From Microbacterium neungamense (GTDB taxonomy: Bacteria > Actinomycetota > Actinomycetes > Actinomycetales > Microbacteriaceae): DNA of 64,000 nucleotides. The position numbers and the translations under genes are program-made. Below the pieces are notes generated by a model that saw only the letters and a list, made by a program, of their open reading frames with translations, was not told the DNA's origin and searched no databases. The DNA lies in NCBI RefSeq assembly GCF_024971095.1, contig NZ_CP069717.1, positions 558,001-622,000 on the forward strand, read 5' to 3'. Position 1 is the first letter of the stretch, and each line of letters opens with the position of its first letter. Positions 24,927-32,677 of this stretch are shown piece after piece.

Positions 24927-25924
24927 TCAACCCGGCCGTCGACGGGCTGGCCGAGCACGTCGGCACCGCGGCTGCGTGCGCGCTGCTGGGTCGCTCCCGC
25001 GCCAGTCACTACCGGGCCAAGAACCCGCCACCGCCACGTCCACGGACACCGCGGCCGGCACCGGCGAACAAGCTGTCCGCCGCCGAGCGGGCCCACGTGC
25101 TGGCCGTGTTGACCAGCCAGCGGTTCGCGGACAAGTCGGTCGCCCAGGTCTGGGCCACGCTGCTGGACGAGGGCACCTACCTGTGCTCGATGTCCACGAT
25201 GCACCGGATCCTGCGCGAGCACGACATGGCCGGGGAACGGCGCCGGCAGGCGAGCCACCCGCCCCGGACCCGGCCCGAGCTCGTCGCGACGGCGCCGGGG
25301 CAGGTGTGGAGTTGGGACATCACAAAGCTCAAGGGGCCGGAGCGGGGCGTGTACTACGACCTGTACGTCGTGCTCGACATCTTCTCCAGGTTCGTCGTGG
25401 GCTGGACCATCGCGGCCCGCGAGGACGCCGAGATCGCCAAGAACCTGCTCGAGCACGCCATGGGCATCCATGGCGTGCCGGAGGCGATCCACGCCGACCG
25501 CGGGACCTCGATGACCTCCAAACCGGTCGCTCAGCTGCTCGTCGACCTCGGGGTGGCCAGGTCGCACTCCCGCCCGCACGTGTCGAACGACAACCCTTAC
25601 AGCGAGGCGGCGTTCAAGACGCTGAAGTACGCCCCGGTCTTCCCCGAGCGCTTCGGGTCCCTGGCCGACGCCGGCGCGTTCGCCGAGCAGTTCTTCGCCT
25701 ACTACAACCACGAGCACCGCCACTGCGGGATCGGGCTGCACACCCCCGCCAGCGTCCACTTCGGCACCGCCGGGCAGGTCCGCGCCCAGCGCCAGGCCAC
25801 CCTGGACGCGGCCTACGCCGCCCGTCCCGAGCGCTTCGGCCACCGCCGACCCCAGGCGCCCAAGCTGCCCGAGGCCGCCTGGATCAACCAGCCCTCACAG
25901 GAGGCCCTCATACAGACCGCCTGA
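24923..25924 (+). CDS. IS3-family transposase OrfB (copy B)
   Basis: Identical to the product of copy A, with the D-D(35)E catalytic triad in VWSWDITKL, IHADRGTSM and NPYSEAAFK. Expressed as the OrfAB fusion by frameshifting or from the GTG start at 24923. The open frame extends upstream to 24710 because it overlaps orfA. Confidence 0.93.
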   Translation: MINPAVDGLAEHVGTAAACALLGRSRASHYRAKNPPPPRPRTPRPAPANKLSAAERAHVLAVLTSQRFADKSVAQVWATLLDEGTYLCSMSTMHRILREHDMAGERRRQASHPPRTRPELVATAPGQVWSWDITKLKGPERGVYYDLYVVLDIFSRFVVGWTIAAREDAEIAKNLLEHAMGIHGVPEAIHADRGTSMTSKPVAQLLVDLGVARSHSRPHVSNDNPYSEAAFKTLKYAPVFPERFGSLADAGAFAEQFFAYYNHEHRHCGIGLHTPASVHFGTAGQVRAQRQATLDAAYAARPERFGHRRPQAPKLPEAAWINQPSQEALIQTA

Positions 25925-25950
25925 CGGAATCTGTCTCACCCGCCTTGACA

Positions 25951-26063
25951 CTTTCCGTCGTCGCATGCAACGTAACGTCTTGGAGTACAGCCTGCACGGT
26001 CGCCGTAATGTCTTCGGCAAACTGACGGACTGCGTTGTGCAGCACGTCCTCGGGTGCTGTCAC
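25951..26063 (-). pseudogene. Small ORF truncated by IS3 copy B
   Basis: A GTG start at 26063 overlaps the stop of the preceding small gene (GTGA). The frame reads VTAPEDVLHNAVRQFAEDIT, then ATVQAVLQDVTLHATTES before entering the IS at 25950. It was clearly the second gene of a two-gene unit with 26060-26257. Family not recognised. Confidence 0.6.
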
Positions 26064-26257
26064 GCCCGCTTGAGGAGGAAATCGAACCCGATGAGCTCGT
26101 CGACTGCGCCGACGTCGTCGAGGGGCATCTCGCCGGAAACGCTGATCTCACGCAGGACTGTGCGATCCTCCGTGCCGTATCGCTCCGCTAGGGTCCTTAG
26201 AATGCGATCCCGCTCGGCGGTCGCTTCTTCACGCGTCGTCGTCTCGATGATGGTCAT
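26060..26257 (-). CDS. Small hypothetical protein
   Basis: A 65-residue acidic protein starting MTIIETTTREEATAERDRIL and ending IGFDFLLKRA, with an excellent GGAGAGGGGG ribosome-binding site. It has no membrane segment or known motif that I can see. The helix-rich charged N-terminal half resembles small proteins of mobile elements. Coupled by a 4-bp overlap to the truncated ORF downstream. Base composition is lower in G/C than neighbouring chromosomal genes, consistent with transfer. Function unknown. Confidence 0.6.
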   Translation of the reverse strand: MTIIETTTREEATAERDRILRTLAERYGTEDRTVLREISVSGEMPLDDVGAVDELIGFDFLLKRA

Positions 26258-26330
26258 GCTTGCCCCCTCTCCATGCTGCATTCATTCTGAAGGGTACCTC
26301 CGACATAAGCCTGCATTCCCCCTTTGTCCG

Positions 26331-26392
26331 GCCAAGGTCAGGAGTTCACGCGGATGATCTCGCGCTGGTACGGGGCGATCACGGCGCCGGAG
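26331..26392. repeat. Right 62-bp direct repeat of the island (att-like)
   Basis: Direct copy of 14620-14681. Here it is the genuine 3' end of the ThDP-enzyme gene (stop at 26338-26340). Together the two copies delimit 11,711 bp. Confidence 0.85.
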
Positions 26393-28173
26393 ATGCGCAG
26401 GTCGAGCACGAGGAAGCGGCGGGATGCTGGGTCCTCGGCCGTCCATGAGGCCAGCCGGTCGAGGTCGGCGAGGGTGCGCGCGACCACGCCTTCGGCGCCG
26501 ACGGCCTGCGCCAGCGCGGCGAAGTCGACCTCGGGGATCCGCATCGGCTCCTCGGCCAGTCCCTTCAGGCCGTACAGGTTGACCTCGGTGCCGTAGGCCG
26601 CGTCGTTCCAGATCACGGCCATGCCGTGGCCGCCGGCGGCGCGCACCGCGGACTCCAGGTCGGCGATCGCCATCAGGCCGCCGCCGTCTCCCGAGGTCAG
26701 CACCACGGTGGTCTCCGGGCGGGCGCGCACAGCGCCGACCACGCTCGGCCAGCCCTGACCGATGGACTGGAACGCCGTGCCGACCATCATCATCCGGTCC
26801 GGCGAGGCCACCGGCCAGTACATGTTCGCCCAGCCGATGAAGTGGCCCCCGTCCGACACCACCACGCGGTCCTCGGGCAGCAGCTCGCCGATGCGGCGCG
26901 CCGCCGAGCGCGGGTCGAGGCGACCGTCCGGGGCGAGCTCGTCGCCCTGCTCGTACGCGCGTGCCGCGGCGACGTCGACGGTCTCGCGCCAGGGGCGGCG
27001 CTGCGCTTCACGCGGAGATGTGCGGTTCGCGCGGCCGTTTGCGGCGGATTCGTCCGCGGGAAGCGCACTTTCCCGCGCGACGGATGCCGCGGCGGGGGAG
27101 TCGGATGCGGCCGGGGCGGAGTCGGATGCTGCGGCGGCGGGGGCGGATCCGGCGGGGGAGACGGATGCCGTGGCGGGGGAGTCGGATGCGGCGGGGGCGG
27201 TGAGCCGGGCGACCAGGGCCTCGGCGGCGAGCCGGGCGTCGGCGCGGACGTATCCGCCGATGTGCGCATGGGTGGCCGCGGGAGCCACGTCGACCTGGAA
27301 CACGCGGGTTCCGGGGGCGAACAGCTCGCCGAACCGCATCGTGAACTGGTTCAGGGACGCGCCGAACACCACGGCGACGTCGGCCTCGCGGATCAGGGCC
27401 ATCGCCCCGTCCGCGCCGAATCCGCCGGTCACGCCGAGGTCGTACCGAGTGTCCGGGAACACGCCCCGGCCGAGGGCCGTCGAAGCGGTGAGTGCGCCGG
27501 TGGCATCCGCGAGCGCCCCCAGCGCCTGACCGGCGCCGGCGAGCCAGGCGCCCCGCCCCGCGAGCAGGAAGGGACGCTCGGCGGTGCGCAAGGCCTCCGC
27601 GAGCTCGTCCAGCATCCCCTCGGCGAACTCGCCCTTGGGGGCGACCGGTTCCGGGATCCGCGGTTGCGGCGCCTCCGGCACCGGGCCGGCGTCGAGCGCG
27701 GCCACGTCGTAGGGGATCGCGAGCACCACCGGCACCCGGTAGGTGAGCGCATGCTCGACCGCGATCACGGTGGTCGCGGCGGCATCCGCGCGGCCGGTGG
27801 TGTACGTGCGGGCGCCGACGGCGGAGGCGAGCGCGATCTGGTCGACGTCCCAGGGCCGCGGACCCGAGGTCGGCTCGTCGCCGACCACGAGCACCAGCGG
27901 CACCCGCGCCTGCACCGCCTCGGCGAGGGCGGTGATGGTGTTCGTGAAGCCGGCGCCGTACGTGGACGTGGCGGCCGCGATCCGGCCGGATGCCCGGTAG
28001 TGGGCGTCGGCGGCGACCACGGCGCCCTGCTCATGACGGACCGCGGTGAACGCGGCATCCGTCTGCTTCTCGAGGGCGTCGAGGAAGTAGGCGTTGCCGT
28101 TGCCCATCACGCCGAAGACGTGGTCGACGTGGCGGGCGAGGGTGAGGGCGACGTGGGCGGAGACGCTGGGCAT
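26338..28173 (-). CDS. Thiamine-diphosphate-dependent enzyme (acetolactate synthase / benzoylformate decarboxylase superfamily)
   Basis: A 611-residue enzyme with the three domains of the family: an N-terminal PYR domain (VFGVMGNGNAYFLDAL, AVRHEQGAVVAADAHYR with the catalytic Glu), a central domain (residues about 190-320), and a C-terminal PP domain with the ThDP signature GDGGGLMAIADLE ending about 28 residues later in WNDAAYG. A hydrophilic Ala/Ser/Pro/Asp linker of about 60 residues between the last two domains is unusual and repeat-encoded. The substrate is not determinable; a 2-oxoacid decarboxylase or a synthase are options, and the aromatic neighbourhood favours an aryl 2-oxoacid. Its 3' end is the island's integration site, and the duplicated end keeps the frame intact. 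Confidence 0.85.
   Translation of the reverse strand: MPSVSAHVALTLARHVDHVFGVMGNGNAYFLDALEKQTDAAFTAVRHEQGAVVAADAHYRASGRIAAATSTYGAGFTNTITALAEAVQARVPLVLVVGDEPTSGPRPWDVDQIALASAVGARTYTTGRADAAATTVIAVEHALTYRVPVVLAIPYDVAALDAGPVPEAPQPRIPEPVAPKGEFAEGMLDELAEALRTAERPFLLAGRGAWLAGAGQALGALADATGALTASTALGRGVFPDTRYDLGVTGGFGADGAMALIREADVAVVFGASLNQFTMRFGELFAPGTRVFQVDVAPAATHAHIGGYVRADARLAAEALVARLTAPAASDSPATASVSPAGSAPAAAASDSAPAASDSPAAASVARESALPADESAANGRANRTSPREAQRRPWRETVDVAAARAYEQGDELAPDGRLDPRSAARRIGELLPEDRVVVSDGGHFIGWANMYWPVASPDRMMMVGTAFQSIGQGWPSVVGAVRARPETTVVLTSGDGGGLMAIADLESAVRAAGGHGMAVIWNDAAYGTEVNLYGLKGLAEEPMRIPEVDFAALAQAVGAEGVVARTLADLDRLASWTAEDPASRRFLVLDLRISGAVIAPYQREIIRVNS
27050..27205. repeat. Low-complexity repeat encoding the ThDP-enzyme linker
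   Basis: Imperfect reiterations of GCGGGGGAGTCGGATGC and shorter GCGGATGC-like blocks fill about 155 bp, translated as SDSPA/ASDSAPAA-type repeats. Length here is likely to vary between strains without affecting the folded domains. Confidence 0.7.
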
Positions 28174-28297
28174 GACGGAGCCTTTCGAGACGGGACGGAG
28201 AATGATGCGCTTCCGTATATGTCTCGCCTCGCGCGTCGTCGCGGAGCGCTTCGTGCCCCTTTTTCGGGCACCGGACCGGGGTCCGGACGAGTCGATT

Positions 28298-29122
28298 CTA
28301 GCGTCGGGAGGTCGCGAACGGGGCCTCGGCGCCCGCGAGCTGCACGGTGACGCTGGTGCGGTCGTCCAGCCGGATGGCGGTGACCGACTCGGCAGGCATC
28401 GCCGGCCACTCGGGACGCGCGACGCCGGTGGAGCCGATCCGCACGGTGCCGTCCGGATCCTGCGTCCAGCGCAGCGCGTAGTAGTCCTCGTTGTGCTCGT
28501 CGGGCAGCCGGTCGAGCCGGGCGATCGCGCCCAGGTCGTCGTCGGAGAGGATGCTCAGTGCGCTCGCGTGCACCACCACCAGCTGCTCGGCGTCCATCAC
28601 CAGCGCGTTCAGGCTGGCCAGCGGGAACGCCTCGCGCAGCCGCCGGACGACGGTGAGGGTCGCCTCGAACAGCGGCACGCCGGCGTCGAGCTGCTCGCGG
28701 ATGAGCCGGAAGTACATCTCGCTGTCGGTGTCGCCGACCATCGCGGCGAGGGATGCCGGCGCGAGCAGCTCCCGCGCCCGGCCGATCGGCTTCAGCGTGC
28801 CGTTGTGGGCGAAGGCGACGTCGCCGATGCGGAACGGGTGGGTGTTCGCCGCGGTGATCGGCAGGCCCGACGTCGCCCAGCGCAGGTGCACCACGGCCGC
28901 GTGCACGTCCTCCGCCATGGCATCCGCGAAGGCCGGGTCGGCGGATGCCGAGCGCGGCGACGTGCGCACCTCGGGTGCGGTGCCGGTGCGCTCGACGCCC
29001 GCCCAGCCCCAGCCGTCGCCGTGCAGGCGCGCCAGCGAGCGGAGGCTCTCCATCCCGGTCTCCCCGAGTTCCCGCTCGGCGGTGGAGCGGTCGGGGGAGA
29101 CGAAGGCGAAGAGTCGGCACAT
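28298..29122 (-). CDS. Class II glutamine amidotransferase
   Basis: A 274-residue Ntn-hydrolase starting MCRLFAFVSPD, so Cys2 becomes the N-terminal nucleophile after Met removal. This is why the ATG at 29122 is preferred over the one at 29152. Other features are HGDGWGWAGV, VVHLRWATSGLPI, NTHPFRIGDVAFAHNGTL and a DTDSEMYFRLI segment, as in YafJ/EgtC-like proteins. It probably acts as a glutaminase or amidase on an unknown substrate. It is divergent from the phosphoribosyltransferase at 29257. The 28174-28297 gap upstream of the ThDP gene holds only a GGACC/GGTCC palindrome near 28275. Confidence 0.88.
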   Translation of the reverse strand: MCRLFAFVSPDRSTAERELGETGMESLRSLARLHGDGWGWAGVERTGTAPEVRTSPRSASADPAFADAMAEDVHAAVVHLRWATSGLPITAANTHPFRIGDVAFAHNGTLKPIGRARELLAPASLAAMVGDTDSEMYFRLIREQLDAGVPLFEATLTVVRRLREAFPLASLNALVMDAEQLVVVHASALSILSDDDLGAIARLDRLPDEHNEDYYALRWTQDPDGTVRIGSTGVARPEWPAMPAESVTAIRLDDRTSVTVQLAGAEAPFATSRR

Positions 29123-29256
29123 GAGGACCTCGGAGAGCACTGTCACGGGCATCGCGCATCGGGAGGGCGACGCCCTCCTTCGTTTCTACCGCACCTGCGG
29201 GCGGATCGGGGCCGCTCTCGTCATCGACGGACATCCGGATGCGGGAGAATGAACGG

Positions 29257-29766
29257 ATGACGGATGCACCGATCGAGCGCGAGACGCTCACCTGGGACGG
29301 CTTCGGAGAGGCGACGCGGGAGCTGGCGCGCACGATCCTGGACAGCGGCTTCGTGCCGGAGGTGGTCGTCGCGATCGCGCGCGGGGGGCTGCTGCCCGCC
29401 GGAGCCATCGCGTACGGACTCGGCGCCAAGAACTGCGGCGCGATCAACGTCGAGTTCTACACCGGCATCGGCACGGTGCTGGACGCGCCCGAGGTGCTCC
29501 CGCCCGAGCTGGACATGGCCTACCTGGACGGCCGCCGCGTGCTGCTCGTCGACGACGTCGCCGACTCCGGGCGCACCCTCGCGCTCGCGGTGCAGCTGCT
29601 GAAGGAGAAGGGCGCCGACGTGCGCTCGGTGACGATCTACACCAAGCCCACCACGATCATCGAGCCGGACTACGCCTGGAAGGCCACCGACCTGTGGATC
29701 AACTTCCCGTGGTCGTACAAGGGCACGGTGCGCGAAGAGGATCTCGGCCTGGCGCCGTCCGCCTGA
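29257..29766 (+). CDS. Phosphoribosyltransferase (xanthine/hypoxanthine type)
   Basis: A 169-residue type I phosphoribosyltransferase. The PRPP-binding loop is VLLVDDVADSGRT, and the pyrophosphate loop is VVVAIARGGLLPAGAIA near residue 45. The C-terminal WINFPWSYKGTVREEDLGL is typical of the Gpt/YdhR-like group. The ATG at 29257 begins MTDAPIERETLTW; an ATG at 29239 is possible but less well spaced from GGGAG. It presumably salvages a purine base. Converges with the VOC gene 30 bp downstream. Confidence 0.88.
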   Translation: MTDAPIERETLTWDGFGEATRELARTILDSGFVPEVVVAIARGGLLPAGAIAYGLGAKNCGAINVEFYTGIGTVLDAPEVLPPELDMAYLDGRRVLLVDDVADSGRTLALAVQLLKEKGADVRSVTIYTKPTTIIEPDYAWKATDLWINFPWSYKGTVREEDLGLAPSA

Positions 29767-29796
29767 CGGCACTTCCGAGCCGCGCTCACGTGCGGC

Positions 29797-30132
29797 TCAC
29801 ATGCCGGCGAGGGCGATGCGGTTGCCGTCCGGATCGATCAGCACGACGTGCCGCACGCCGTTGCCGTACTGCTCCACGGGCTCGTGCTCGACGCCCAGCC
29901 GCTGCAGACGCGCGAGCAGCACGCCGAACCCGTCGACGGCGATCGTCAGCTGCGCGCCGCCGGCCTGCCGCTGCTCGGCGAGGGCGATCCAGGCGCTGTC
30001 GGTGATGTGCCAGAGGATCTCGTCGCCGGTCGCGTCGTCGGGCTCGCGCTGGAACAGGTCGCGGTACCAGGGGACCGAGACGCGCAGGTCGGATGCCGGG
30101 ATCACGCTGTACAGGTGCGTCATGGCTGCCAT
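29797..30132 (-). CDS. VOC-family (glyoxalase/bleomycin-resistance-like) protein
   Basis: A 111-residue single VOC domain: LYSVIPASDLRVSVPWYRDL at the start, HITDSAWIALAEQRQAGG in the middle and VRHVVLIDPDGNRIALAGM at the end, where the Asp-Pro-Asp-Gly-Asn turn is diagnostic. Metal-binding positions are not clearly the glyoxalase set, so this may be a binding or resistance protein. The start could be 30132 or 30123 (MTHLY). Confidence 0.8.
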   Translation of the reverse strand: MAAMTHLYSVIPASDLRVSVPWYRDLFQREPDDATGDEILWHITDSAWIALAEQRQAGGAQLTIAVDGFGVLLARLQRLGVEHEPVEQYGNGVRHVVLIDPDGNRIALAGM

Positions 30133-30188
30133 GGGCGCATGGTACCCAGTGCGCCTCGGGCCGCCGGTGGAGTCGCCGGCGGCGCCCC

Positions 30189-31712
30189 TCACCCGCGCAG
30201 CAGGGCGCGCAGAGTCTGGATGGTGTCGGCGTCGGCGGGCTGCTTGTCGGGCCGGTACCGCTTGACGCGCGCGAACCGCAGCGCGATCCCGCCCGGGTAG
30301 CGCGGGGACCGCTGCACCCCGTCGACCGCGATCTCGACCACGAACTCCGGGCGCACGTGCACGGCGTAGCCGGTGCGATGCGTCTCCGCCTGCGGGAACG
30401 TCTCGGTCTGCCAGCGCAGCAGCTGATCGGTGAGCCCCTTGAACGTCTTGCCGACCATCACGAAGCCGCCGGGTTCGCCGAACTCGCCGTCCGGGTCGCG
30501 CGCGCCGAGGTGGAGGTTGGAGAGCATCCCGCGCCGCCGGCCGGACCCCCACTCTGCGGCCAACACGATGAGGTCGTAGGTGAGCACGGGCTTCACCTTC
30601 ACCCAGGACTTGCCGCGCCGTCCCGCGGTGTAGGGGGAGTCGAGCGCCTTGACGACGACGCCCTCGTGCCCGGCGGCCAGGGCCCGGCGGGACAGCTCCT
30701 CCGCGGCATCCGGATCGGCGGTGACGACGCCGGGCATCCGCCACTCGCCGGCGATGCGTTCGAGCTCGGCGAGGCGGACGGAGAGCGGCTCGTCGATGAG
30801 GTCGCGGCCGTCGACGTGCAGCACGTCGAAGAACCACGGCCGCAGCAGCAGCTCACGGGACACCTCGGCGCCGAAGCGTGACATGGTCTCCTGGAACGGA
30901 CGCGGTCCGCCGTCCTCGTCCAGCGACAGGGTCTCGCCGTCGAGGATCAGCTCGCGGGCGGGCAGTCCGCGCACGATCTCGACGATCTCCGGGACCCGGT
31001 GTGTGATGTCGGCGAGGCTGCGCGTGTAGACGCCGACCTCGTCGCCGCGCCGGTGCACCTGGATGCGGGCGCCGTCGAGCTTGTACTCCACGGATGCCCG
31101 GCCGGTGATCTCCAGCGCCGCGGTCGGCGTGGCCGCCGTCGCGGCGAGCATCGGCAGCACCGGGCGGCCGACCCGGAGCCCGACCTCCTCGAGCTCGCCG
31201 GCGGCGCCGGTGAGCGCCACGACGGCCGTCTCGCCGAGGTCGCCCGACAGCATGGCCGCGCGCCGGACCGTCGCCGCCGGGTGCCCCGAGGCGCGCGCGA
31301 TCGCGTCGAGCAGCACTCCGGACAGGGCGCCGGTGCGCATCTCGCCGAGCATCGCCCGGGCGAGGAAGTCCCGCTCGGGTGCCGTCGCGCGCGAGGCGAG
31401 ATCGCGCAGCACCGCGGTGCGCGTGGCCGCGGAGCCGGTCCCGGATGCCGTCGCGAGGCGGTCGAGAGCGCCGTCCACGTCGTCGATCGTCAGCGACGGG
31501 GCATCCGCATGCTCGGCCTCGAGGGCCGTGAGTCCGCGCCAGCCGACGCCGAGCCGCCCCTGCCGCGGGGCGGCGAGGAGGAGCCCGGTGAGCGCGGCGA
31601 TCTCGCCGGGTTCCGCACGGGCGAGCAGCCGCGCGAGCGCGTCGATCTTCGCCAGCCGCGACGACGTCGCCGCGACCTCGTCGGCGGTGGCGACCAGCTC
31701 GGAGAGCTTCAT
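30189..31712 (-). CDS. ATP-dependent DNA ligase
   Basis: A 507-residue LigB-like ligase. The N-terminal DNA-binding domain (residues 1 to about 180) includes DFLARAMLGEMRTGALSGVL. The adenylation domain has the nucleophile lysine motif EYKLDGARIQVHR near residue 210, then ELILDGETLSLDE, GHEGVVVKALDSPYTAG and WVKVKP. The C-terminal OB-fold contains VVEIAVDGVQRSPRYPGG. It acts in DNA repair beside the essential NAD-dependent ligase, which is not in this window. The ATG at 31712 starts MKLSELVATADEVAA. Confidence 0.93.
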   Translation of the reverse strand: MKLSELVATADEVAATSSRLAKIDALARLLARAEPGEIAALTGLLLAAPRQGRLGVGWRGLTALEAEHADAPSLTIDDVDGALDRLATASGTGSAATRTAVLRDLASRATAPERDFLARAMLGEMRTGALSGVLLDAIARASGHPAATVRRAAMLSGDLGETAVVALTGAAGELEEVGLRVGRPVLPMLAATAATPTAALEITGRASVEYKLDGARIQVHRRGDEVGVYTRSLADITHRVPEIVEIVRGLPARELILDGETLSLDEDGGPRPFQETMSRFGAEVSRELLLRPWFFDVLHVDGRDLIDEPLSVRLAELERIAGEWRMPGVVTADPDAAEELSRRALAAGHEGVVVKALDSPYTAGRRGKSWVKVKPVLTYDLIVLAAEWGSGRRRGMLSNLHLGARDPDGEFGEPGGFVMVGKTFKGLTDQLLRWQTETFPQAETHRTGYAVHVRPEFVVEIAVDGVQRSPRYPGGIALRFARVKRYRPDKQPADADTIQTLRALLRG

Positions 31713-31774
31713 CCCCGCATTCTCGCACCCACCGCCGACACCGGGCCGACCCTCCATCGGACCCGGGTGCGGGC

Positions 31775-32545
31775 TCAGCGGCCGCGGAACCGGGGCCGCC
31801 GCTTCTCCTGGAAGGCGGCGAAGCCCTCGCGGTAGTCGTCCGTGTCGCACAGCGCGGCCTGGGCGGCGTTCTCGATGTCGATGGCGTCCCAGAGGGCGAG
31901 CCGCTCGTCGCGGATGCGGGCGACGAGCTCCTTGCTCGCCAGGAACGCCCGGGTCGCGCCCCGGGCGGCGGCCTGCGCGGCCTCCTCGGTCGCCTGCCCC
32001 ACCTCGTCGTCCGGGAAGGACCGGGAGAAGAGCCCGGCGGCCACCGCCTCCGCGCCCGACATCAGGCGGCCGCTGTAGATGAGGTCGAGCGTGCGGTGCG
32101 CGCCCAGCCGGTCGACGAACAGCGCGTGCCCGCCGGAGTCGAGCGTGGCCCCGAGCGCCGCGAACGGCGACCCGATCTTCGCCGACTCGGCCACGTACAC
32201 CACGTCGGTCGCGATCAGCAGGCCGAGACCGACACCGAGGCAGGCGCCGTGCGCGACGGCGAAGGTCGGCGCGGGGAAGGCGGACATCCGCTTCAGCAGC
32301 GGCGTCACCACTCCGCCCAGGTAGCCGATGACGTCGTCGTCACGCGGGTCGACCTGCGATATGTCGCGGCCCGCGCAGAACGCCCGGCCCTCGCCGCGCA
32401 GCACGAGCGCGCGCACTCCGGCATCCGCTGCGGCCTCGTAGGCGCGGCCGAGGTCGTGCAGCGCCTGCTCGTCGAGGGCGTTCAGCCTGGCAGGCGCGTT
32501 CAGCGTCACGTGCGCGACGTCGTCCGCGATGTCGAGATCGATCAT
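31775..32545 (-). CDS. paaG: Enoyl-CoA hydratase/isomerase, PaaG-like (1,2-epoxyphenylacetyl-CoA isomerase)
   Basis: A 256-residue crotonase-fold protein. Oxyanion-hole segments are GRAFCAGRDI near residue 57 and GACLGVGLGLLIATD near 103. The end, DTDDYREGFAAFQEKRRPRF, parallels E. coli PaaG (SADYREGVSAFLAKRSPQF) rather than PaaF. In the phenylacetate pathway PaaG converts the ring epoxide to oxepin-CoA. It follows paaE after a 16-codon-long palindromic array and is probably the last gene of the paaABCDE transcript. Confidence 0.78.
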   Translation of the reverse strand: MIDLDIADDVAHVTLNAPARLNALDEQALHDLGRAYEAAADAGVRALVLRGEGRAFCAGRDISQVDPRDDDVIGYLGGVVTPLLKRMSAFPAPTFAVAHGACLGVGLGLLIATDVVYVAESAKIGSPFAALGATLDSGGHALFVDRLGAHRTLDLIYSGRLMSGAEAVAAGLFSRSFPDDEVGQATEEAAQAAARGATRAFLASKELVARIRDERLALWDAIDIENAAQAALCDTDDYREGFAAFQEKRRPRFRGR

Positions 32546-32561
32546 GGATGCTCCTTCCGTG

Positions 32562-32657
32562 CCCTTCGACGGGCTCAGGGACCCTTCGACGGGCTCAGGG
32601 ACCCTTCGACGGGCTCAGGGACCCTTCGACGGGCTCAGGGACCCTTCGACGGGCTCG
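32562..32657. repeat. Five-copy 20-bp palindromic tandem array
   Basis: CCCTTCGACGGGCTCAGGGA is repeated with an exact period of 20 bp from 32562, 32582, 32602, 32622 and 32642, the last unit degenerating after GGGCTC. Each unit can fold on itself. It occupies the paaE-paaG intergenic gap. The same unit appears in the hpaG linker. Confidence 0.95.
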
Positions 32658-32677
32658 CCAGGGCCCGAGCCCTCGTG

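Larger units (their letters stand above)
24448..25950 (+). mobile_element. IS3-family insertion sequence, copy B
   Basis: A 1503-bp element in inverted orientation to copy A (14746-16248), with identical OrfA and OrfB products. It begins with TGCGTCAGG and ends with CCTTGACA at 25950. With copy A it brackets 8.2 kb containing the lactate operon, an arrangement that could transpose as a unit or invert by homologous recombination. The right end interrupts a small ORF. Confidence 0.88.

Noticed and set aside
32562..32657. Possible CRISPR array
   Set aside because: The units are directly adjacent with an exact 20-bp period and no unique spacers, and no cas genes are present. It is a palindromic tandem repeat.
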